From: Bryopsis sp. KO-2023
Taxonomy: Eukaryota; Chlorophyta; Ulvophyceae; Bryopsidales; Bryopsidaceae
Length of the DNA stretch: 64,000 nucleotides
Reading direction: 5' to 3'
Assembly (NCBI GenBank): GCA_030272585.1
Contig: BSYQ01000001.1
Span: 7,688,001-7,752,000 of the forward strand
Shown here: positions 57,480 to 64,000 of the stretch, piece after piece
Numbering within the stretch: position 1 is the stretch's first letter
Layout of the letters: every line of letters starts with the position of its first letter
Notes under the pieces: generated by a model
Seen by the model: only the letters and a program-made list of their open reading frames with translations
Told to the model about the DNA's origin: nothing
The model's database searches: none
Made by a program: the position numbers and the translations under genes

Positions 57480-58044
57480 TCGTTGGGGCGAGTCGTGGAG
57501 GTTGCCGAGGCTGATCGCTTGCTGCCTGAGCTCCCGCATGACGCTCCACGCTCTACATGCGCTGGTTCTCCAGTATGCGCTCCGGCGATCGTGAAGGAAG
57601 ACCTAGGAAAAAAAAACAACACAAAAAGAACAATTCAGTTAATTTATTTAGATGACAGTTTTTTTCAATCAAGAAAAGAAACAAGAAAACAAACAGACAA
57701 ACAAACAAACACAAACACAAGAAGAAACTTACTTTATACGGATCTTCACCCGCGTATAACCCCGTCAGCACTTGTACGAAGTGCCACATAGGCGCCGACA
57801 GCCTCGTCTCACTGGGGCGCGGGTTCCGTTTCGCTCGCTTGACTTCCCTCACGGCCACCCGATCGTAGCCACCGCTGCTCCTCTCCACAACCGACTTCCT
57901 CTTCAGCCCCGTCCTTCTCACCACCCTTGCTGGAGGGCTATCCACCTCCATCGGATCAAAGATGGGCTGGGAGAAGAAGGGACACGAGGAGGGGGTGTTG
58001 GTTTGCACGAGAGCCTTGGCCTTGTTGCCGTCGTTGCTCGCCAT
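57465..58044 (-). CDS. Hypothetical protein (149 residues)
   Basis: Exon 1 (58044-57733) starts MASNDGNKAKALVQTNTPSS and is basic and Ser/Pro-rich (RRTGLKRKSVVERSSGGYDR), then WHFVQVLTGLYAGEDPYK. A GT-AG phase-0 intron leads to exon 2 (57602-57465), VFLHDRRSAYWRTSACRAWS, then VMRELRQQAISLGNLHDSPQ and a stop. The last codons and the stop lie inside the hairpin repeat at 57423-57479, so the original 3' end may have been replaced by it. No family is recognised; a nuclear protein is plausible from the basic N-terminus. It might be a 5' part of the HMG-box gene, but no splice linking the two was found. Confidence 0.5.
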
Positions 58045-58377
58045 GCTTTGGGCAGGTCTTCCCTCCTTTTTTCTGCGCTTTGCCCCTAAAGTCAACACAA
58101 ACTTGTTGGCACTCTGTAAATTCTCAAAGGAAAAATTTTCTGCGGATTTATTACACGTTTGTTTTTTGGGAGGGGGAGTCCCCAGCCCCAGGCAACCCCT
58201 CCCCCCCCCCCCAAACTGCACAGCCAAGTATCAAAAGAAGAAGAAGAAAACTCTAGAAATAACAGTGAGGTCAGCATGCACAACCCACAGCGGGCCAGGT
58301 CAACAAAGAGCAAAACAGTCAGACTCCAGACCAGGCTGGAGACGGTACGATAGATTCAAAATGCCAGAATTTCTTGG

Positions 58378-58970
58378 ACTCTCGGATCTACCCCCGTAAG
58401 AGAGCTCGAAGGTGCGCGCCGGTGGCTCGTCGCACGTCTTCTTCTTCTTCTTCGTCTTCGTCTCGAGGCGCGAGCCTCCGAGCCGCAATGACGAGGGGAT
58501 CTTGGAGAGCGCAACTAAACATTACCCCCATCGGGGTCGAGGAAACTGCAACAAACGGGGCGAGATGGTATCCGTCTCGTGGTGTCCGTCTCGTGGCAAG
58601 GTTCGGAAGGAGAAGCCAGGAGCCGGAGCATGCGTGCATGCGTTCCTCCAAGCCAAGCCAAGCTGATACGAGGGAAAACGAGGGGTACCTTCCCTCCGTT
58701 CGTAGTTCCCTTGAGCCCCGATGGAGTCCAGGCAACTCTCGGATCTACCCCCGTAAGAGAGCTCGAAGGTGCGCGCCGGTGGCTCGTCGCACGTCTTCTT
58801 CTTCTTCTTCTTTGTCTTCGTCTCGAGGCGCGAGCCTCCGAGCCGCAATGACGGGGGGATCCAGGAGAGCGCAACTAAACATTACCCCCATCGGGGTCGA
58901 GGAGCAACAAACGGGGCGATGTGGTATCCGTCTCGTGGTGTCCGTCTCGTGGCAGCGTTGGCGTAGAGCA
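58378..58970. repeat. 358-bp tandem duplication
   Basis: The block beginning CTCGGATCTACCCCCGTAAG at 58380 recurs from 58738 with few changes, including a CTTCTTCTT microsatellite and the phrases ACATTACCCCCATCGGGGTC and GGTATCCGTCTCGTGGTGTC. Long open frames cross it on both strands, but the repetitive S/R-rich translations do not look like a real gene. Confidence 0.85.
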
Positions 58971-59261
58971 TGTTCCACGACGTCGACGAGGGAAGGGGCC
59001 GATCCGAGGGACCGATACCTCTTCCACACCTCGAGGAACGTGAAACACGCGTCTATTGAGTTCCTTTGTCCAAAACAACAACCGGAAAAAAATCAACCCA
59101 GAAATCAACCCGCGCGCGCTCGAACACCCCCCCCCCAAGTATAGGCGCGCCACGCCGCCCCTCACCCCCCGTAAATGCACCCCATTTTCGCCAGCCTGCA
59201 AAATGCGGAAAAGTTTCTAAGGCATTTTGGGCATTCTGGGGGCGCAGTTCCCCTATTGCTG

Positions 59262-60500
59262 CGCGCGAAACGAGGTCGCTCCTCGGTCTCTTCACCAAAT
59301 CACGATTTTAAAACGTGGTTGGACGCGTTATCTTCCCACCTATCCAACGCGCCCACTCCCGACCCAATCCGAAGCCCCGATCGAAAGTTATCGGTGAAAA
59401 ACCGGGCGCGTCTCCACCCAGAATCCCCCAGGGCTGCACGCGAAACGAGGTCGCTCCTCGGCTACTCCTCCAAATCTGGATTTTTAAACCCCAAAGCGCG
59501 GCTCTCGTCGAGACCTATCCGTGGGTACCTCTCTCGACTCAATCGGAGCACTGGTTGGGGAGTTATGGCCGATACCGTGCCGGGGGGGCTCGATTGTGGG
59601 CCTACGTGAGGCCTAGTTTTCGGAGAAATGAGGTCGCTCTTCGGCAACTACTCCAAATCTGGATTTCTAAACGTCTATGGACGGAGCTTGAAAAGACCTA
59701 TCCGTGGGTACCTCTCCCGACTCAATCGGAGCTCTGGTTGGGGACTTATGGCCGATACCGTGCCGGGGGGGCTCGATTGTGGGCCTACGTGAGGCCTAGT
59801 TTTCGGAGAAATGAGGTCGCTCCTCGGCTACTCCACCAAATCTGGATTTCTAAAGCTCAAAAGACGGCTCTCGTCGAGACCTATCCGTGGGTACCTCTCC
59901 CGAGTCGATCCAATCCGTGGTTGGCGAGTTATGGCCGATACCGTGTCGGGTGCTAACGCGTGAGGCCCCGTAAGGGAGGCCCGATTATCTGCGAAACGCT
60001 GTCGCTCCTCGGTTACTCCACCAAATCTCGATTTCTAAAGTGCTATGGCTTCGTCTCGACGAGACCTATCCGTGGGTACCTCTCCTGACTCAATCAAAGC
60101 TCTGGTTGGGGAGTTATGGCCGATACCGTGTCGGGTGCTAACGCGTGAGGCCCCGCAAGGGAGGCCCGATTATCTGCGAAACGCTGTCGCTCCTCGGTTA
60201 CTCCACCAAATCTTGATTTATAAAGTGCTATGGCTTCGTCGCGACGAAACCTATCCGTGGGTACCTCTCCCGAGTCGATCCGATCCGTGGTTGGCGAGTT
60301 ATGGCCGATACCGTGTCGGGTGCTAACGCGTGAGGCCCCGTAAGGGAGGCCCGATTATCTGCGAAACGCTGTCGCTCCTCGGCTGCTTCACCAAATCTCG
60401 ATCCCCAAAGTGCTATGGCTTCGTCGCGACGAGACCTATCCGTGGGTACCTCTCCCGAGTCGATCGGAGCCGTGGTTGGGGAGTTATGGCTCCGCAAGTG
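59262..60500. repeat. Satellite array, about 182-187-bp units
   Basis: At least six units share GAGACCTATCCGTGGGTACC, TTATGGCCGATACCGTG and GTCGCTCCTCGG. The TATCCGTGGG phrase recurs near 59515, 59698, 59880, 60067, 60251 and 60436. Two more decayed units lie at 59262-59460, and a further partial unit lies beyond the telomere-like tract at 61210-61335. Confidence 0.9.
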
Positions 60501-60999
60501 GTTTACCAAAAGCGGGAAGCACGCGTACGCGCTAGCCCCAAGGCCACGACCCAAGGAATGGCAAAAGAGTTCCTCCCTTTCCCCATCCCCAATCATTGAT
60601 CACTTCGCTGGGCCTTTTTGACGGCTAACGTTGAGCCTCTCGTCTTGCCTGTGCGATCACTATGGCCGTCGGAACGGGAGTGCAGGGTACGCTCGGGGAT
60701 CCTTCTGTGTCTTTCGGGGTTCGAACCCTCGACCACTGGCGCTCAGACCTTATGGACTACAACCCTGCGAACCGGACGAGATCGGTTCGCAGTGTATGTA
60801 TTCGAGGAGATTCCACATCCCACGATAATATGATCGCTCCCAACCTTATATACCCCCGGAACCGACGAAGTCACAACACTTGAACCTCCATAACTTTCTT
60901 GTGAGTGACCCGATCGGCCCCAAACAAAAACCGACGTGCTCCACTCACCGAGGCCCTTGCTCACATGCCCTCTCCCACAATCGACCCCATCCAAAACAT
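60501..60999. other. Unique stretch between satellite and telomere-like tract
   Basis: No gene. A tRNA-like B-box (GGTTCGAACCC) occurs near 60719 on both strands, but no cloverleaf could be drawn. Confidence 0.4.
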
Positions 61000-61195
61000 C
61001 TAAACCCCAAACCCCAAACCCCAAACCCCAAACCCTAAACCCTAAACCCTAAACCCTAAACCCTAAACCCTAAACCCTAAACCCTAGACCCTAGACCCTA
61101 AACCCTAAACTCCTAACCCCTAAACCCGAAACCCTAAACCCTAAACCCTAAACCTAAAACCCTAAACCCGAAAACCCTAAACCCTAAAACCATTC
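61000..61195 (+). repeat. Interstitial telomere-type repeats (CCCTAAA)n
   Basis: Begins as CCCCAAA variants and becomes regular CCCTAAA heptamers with some CCCTAGA, CCTAACC and CCCGAAA variants toward the right. TTTAGGG is the telomere repeat of plants and many alveolates. Non-telomeric sequence continues on both sides, so this is an internal tract or an assembly join. Confidence 0.93.
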
Positions 61196-61363
61196 TCACC
61201 CGCTCGGAACGAGGTCGCTCCTACGTGAGGCCTCGTTTTCGGCGAAATGAGGTCGCTCCCCGGCTACTTCTCCAAATCTGGATTTCTAAACGGCTATGGA
61301 CGAAGCTTGACGAGACCTATCCGTGGGTACCTGATAAGGGGGTCTAGGACCCCGAGACACAAG

Positions 61364-61365
<2 letters not shown>

Positions 61366-61398
<33 letters not shown>
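61366..61398. repeat. (CA)n(GA)n microsatellite
   Basis: A CA run of about eight to nine dinucleotides followed by a GA run. It marks the end of the satellite-like DNA next to the truncated retroelement. Confidence 0.9.
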
Positions 61399-61417
61399 TC
61401 ACTGGGAAGATTAATTT

Positions 61418-62029
61418 TTACAGGAGGGCCCCCTGCCCTATAAACCCTGTCGTACTCCCAATTGTACTACATAACACCCCAAACCCACTAGGACCTCCTA
61501 GTGGTAACATACGCTCAGAAGGTGAATACTGACCTTCATCCACTTTTTGTCCTCTACCTGTTCCCTGAACAGGGGCTGCTGACTCGTCAGTTGGTGGTGA
61601 GCGAGTGGCAGGCTTATTTGATTCCCTTGCGGGTTCCCTTCCTTCCGGACTTCGTTTCGTTCCTTGAGGCGGGAACGATACCGAATTCTCAGTTCCTTCA
61701 GGACTACCAAGGTCTCCATGAACAGAGTCGACAGGTTCCGAACTTGATTCTGAACTTGTCCTAGTAAGCGTGCTGCACTTACTGGATCGAGTTTCCAACT
61801 TAGCACTCATAATCGATCCCTCTGCACCTTGGGTAGCATTCTTTTCTATTTCCCCTTGTGCTCTTTTATTCACTTCTGCATTTCGAGCTAACCTTTCTTT
61901 TCTAAGAAGTTTCTGGCGCTGCTTATATCTGTGACGGCGTGCCCTTCTGCGTTTCGCCGAACGAGTCTGGGCTCTGTTCATCCGGCTTTTTCGTTTAACC
62001 ATTTCTTGAACTTTTCGCCCTCTGGACAC
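61418..62029 (-). CDS. Retroelement frame after gag, truncated
   Basis: A 203-codon frame overlapping the end of gag by 52 bases in the -1 frame. It begins MSRGRKVQEMVKRKSRMNRA and is Arg/Lys-rich, then Ser/Glu/Pro-rich. No protease, RT or integrase motif is present before it stops at 61418, next to a microsatellite. It is most likely the linker at the start of Pol reached by frameshifting, with the rest of pol deleted. Confidence 0.55.
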   Translation of the reverse strand: MSRGRKVQEMVKRKSRMNRAQTRSAKRRRARRHRYKQRQKLLRKERLARNAEVNKRAQGEIEKNATQGAEGSIMSAKLETRSSKCSTLTRTSSESSSEPVDSVHGDLGSPEGTENSVSFPPQGTKRSPEGREPARESNKPATRSPPTDESAAPVQGTGRGQKVDEGQYSPSERMLPLGGPSGFGVLCSTIGSTTGFIGQGALL

Positions 62030-64000
62030 TTACTTTGAATATGTCCAGTTTTTCCACACATATAGCATTTGGGATTTGCGCCTCCACCTCCACGTCCTTG
62101 ATTCCTGCCACCACCTCGTCCGCGACCTCGGCCACCACCCCTTCCCCGACCTCGACCTTGGCCAATGTTTTGTGCCTGGTCTGGCTGAGGTTGCTGTTGG
62201 CCACCCATCTGGTTTGCCTTATCAGTCTGGGGTTGGTTTTGCTTTTTATTTTGGCCTCGGCCTTTACCTCCGCGCCACCGTCCGCGGCCACGAAAGTTTC
62301 CTCCTCCGGATGAGGCAATAGCATCAAGACGAGCCGCCGTCTGGATCGCCAACTCAATGCCGTGCGGCACTTGAGCCACAGTTTGTTGTTTGATATGGAA
62401 CTTTAACCCGTCCACGAAGAAGAAGTATTGTTCTTCATCTGTCATGTTGGGAATCCGCAGCACTTGTTCTCGGAAAGCAACAATGTACTGATGCACTGAC
62501 CCAGTCTGTTTCAGGTTCCGTAAGGAGCGCCTGGCTACATCAGACATTCTGGTGGGTTCAAATGCTTGGACCAGTTCCTCAACAAACTCAATCCAATTTG
62601 TGATTGGATGTCTTTTTCCTTCCCTTGTACGCAGATCCTGGACGTTTCGCCACTGAGCAGCAGCTCCGGTCAGGTTACTGCGGAAGAGCCTGAACCATAC
62701 GCTCTCATCGATGTCCAAAGTCTGGCAATAGACCGTCATTTCTAGTTGCCAGTCTCTGATCCATCGCTGACCATCACCTGAGAAGGCCTTTGGGAAAGGA
62801 ATACGAACGGATGACGGAATCCGTCCGTGGCGATCTTGCGGAGCAGCAAAGCCTTGGTTAGGGTCTGGAGGACCCCCACCTCCACCTCCGCCACCTCCAC
62901 CTCCACCTGGGTGGTACGGCCATCCACCACCCCCACCTCCACCTGGTCCGGAAAGGAAAGATCCCCCTCCACTTCCAGGTGGTCCTCCTCCGCCTCCGCC
63001 TCCACCCCCAGGCCCACCTCCGGGTCCCCCTCCACCACCACCAGATCGATTTCCACCCTGTGGCTGGCTTGATGGAGTTGAGGGATAAGAACCCCACCCG
63101 TAATACGGGTTACTCGCGGAAGGTGCTCCGTATTGGTTTACGGATTGTCCCAAACTTGGTTGGGTGCCTGGTTGGTTTCCTGGTTGGATACCAGGTTGGG
63201 TGTTCAGAGCCGGGATTGGATAGAAGACAGACAGCGGAACTGTCGTCAGTGGTTGTGTTAACATGGATGTCGTTGGTGGTAACACACTCGTTACGGGGGC
63301 ACTAAGTATGGGTCTGGCTGTGCCAAGTTGACCCGCTTGGCCGAATGGTGCGCCCATTGCCATAGTTTGTGGCGGCGCAAGACTCCATGCCGTCCGTGTT
63401 CTTGGGGATGTAAATAAACCCCAGGAAGATGGAGAACCTCCACCCACGGAGTCTGCGACAGTTGTCGATGGGCTGCGACCACCCAATCCTCCTAATGTGG
63501 TTAGACCAGTAAAAGTACTCAGATCCGGAACAGGTGGTACCGGAAATGGGATACTGGTAAGAGGAGTGGATGACACAAAAGGAACGCTTGTGGCTGCAGC
63601 TGTCGTGGCCGGCAAAGTGACCGTGCCAGTTCCTGCTCCCATCATACCCACTACAACTGGGTCCTGAGCCGGGACTCGAACTTTCTCCCGTTTTTTCCAC
63701 GCACTCAGTGTTTCTTTGAACTTAGAATCAACATACTTGGATAGGTTACTTTCCAAAGTCTGCTGTTTCTCTGTCGCGTCTGATAGAAATTTCTCCATCA
63801 GTTGCATCGACCTGTGTCCTCCTGCAGTGTCATCAGAACTCACACTGCCTCGTTCCGCTCTTCTTTGTTTGCGTTGTTCTTCGGCTTGGTGTAAGTCCCG
63901 CAACACTTTTAGGCTCTGGCTTACCAAGCCTGAGAGTGTGTCTAGCTGGCCTTGGTGGTCGACTTGCTCGCACCGAGACTCATCAGTAGTCCGAGCTAGG
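61978..64000 (-). CDS. gag: Retrotransposon Gag polyprotein, 5' end outside the window
   Basis: The frame is open from the right edge, so the N-terminus lies beyond the window. The product contains a Gly/Pro-rich low-complexity middle (about 62850-63060) and a Retrotrans_gag-type capsid region (IRDWQLEMTVYCQ, NLTGAAAQWRNVQDL, WIEFVEELVQAFEP, GSVHQYIVAFREQV, TDEEQYFFFVDGL). Next come RGRGG-type repeats and one CCHC zinc knuckle (CYMCGKTGHIQSKC) close to the stop. It is a different element from the chromovirus at 40-46 kb, which has no gag; whether the two are related is unknown. Confidence 0.85.
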   Translation of the reverse strand, partial: LARTTDESRCEQVDHQGQLDTLSGLVSQSLKVLRDLHQAEEQRKQRRAERGSVSSDDTAGGHRSMQLMEKFLSDATEKQQTLESNLSKYVDSKFKETLSAWKKREKVRVPAQDPVVVGMMGAGTGTVTLPATTAAATSVPFVSSTPLTSIPFPVPPVPDLSTFTGLTTLGGLGGRSPSTTVADSVGGGSPSSWGLFTSPRTRTAWSLAPPQTMAMGAPFGQAGQLGTARPILSAPVTSVLPPTTSMLTQPLTTVPLSVFYPIPALNTQPGIQPGNQPGTQPSLGQSVNQYGAPSASNPYYGWGSYPSTPSSQPQGGNRSGGGGGGPGGGPGGGGGGGGGPPGSGGGSFLSGPGGGGGGGWPYHPGGGGGGGGGGGGPPDPNQGFAAPQDRHGRIPSSVRIPFPKAFSGDGQRWIRDWQLEMTVYCQTLDIDESVWFRLFRSNLTGAAAQWRNVQDLRTREGKRHPITNWIEFVEELVQAFEPTRMSDVARRSLRNLKQTGSVHQYIVAFREQVLRIPNMTDEEQYFFFVDGLKFHIKQQTVAQVPHGIELAIQTAARLDAIASSGGGNFRGRGRWRGGKGRGQNKKQNQPQTDKANQMGGQQQPQPDQAQNIGQGRGRGRGGGRGRGRGGGRNQGRGGGGANPKCYMCGKTGHIQSKCPEGEKFKKWLNEKAG

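Noticed and set aside
58374-59144. 257-codon plus-strand frame with serine runs
   Set aside because: It consists of two copies of a tandem duplication, with the serines coming from a CTT microsatellite; frames are open on both strands, as expected from GC-rich repeats.
60660-60800. Possible tRNA gene around GGTTCGAACCC
   Set aside because: The B-box is self-complementary and the A-box placement is wrong; no acceptor stem pairs.
1-64000. CRISPR arrays, bacterial operons, Shine-Dalgarno sites, rRNA genes
   Set aside because: None seen. Spliceosomal introns throughout show nuclear eukaryotic DNA, and the repeats are tandem or transposon-derived.

Overview
The window is nuclear DNA from a eukaryote. 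Genes carry GT-AG introns, sit on both strands and are separated by AT-rich spacers. Several products point to a photosynthetic protist: a DUF4336 protein (plants, algae, cyanobacteria), a plant-type serine/alanine-glyoxylate aminotransferase (photorespiration) and XAP5/XCT. A CCCTAAA tract (plant/alveolate telomere type) fits an alga or an alveolate such as a chromerid. The species is an inference I cannot confirm.

0-35 kb is gene-dense. From the left: a DUF4336 gene (+); a 1988-residue protein (-) fusing a short adenylate/UMP-CMP-type kinase to five near-identical 356-residue ATP-grasp units; two paralogous ankyrin-repeat genes (-) with signal peptides and matching exon phases; a glyoxylate aminotransferase (+); an unrecognised multi-exon gene (-); a thioredoxin fused to a MoCo-sulfurase-like NifS domain (+); an 18-or-so-exon NOC3 gene (-); and XAP5/XCT (+). 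The last two are divergent, with about 206 bp between start codons.

36-50 kb is mobile and repeat DNA. A hAT element (38757-49468, perfect 8-bp target duplication ATCGTCGC) sits in a hairpin-bearing repeat region. Its transposase is split by a young Ty3/gypsy chromovirus (40475-46070, 483-bp LTRs, 5-bp target duplication AGGGC). That chromovirus has protease to chromodomain but no gag. The right part of the hAT holds a second, antisense spliced gene that meets the truncated transposase at a 29-bp-arm perfect palindrome.

50-64 kb holds a calmodulin-like pseudogene, a solo LTR of the same chromovirus, an HMG-box gene and an unrecognised gene beside it. Beyond these lies subtelomere-like material: a 358-bp duplication, a roughly 184-bp satellite, interstitial CCCTAAA repeats and a partial Gag-bearing retrotransposon that runs off the right edge.

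The most unusual items are the kinase/5x ATP-grasp protein with its homogenised repeats, the thioredoxin-NifS fusion without a MOSC domain, and the nested hAT/chromovirus.
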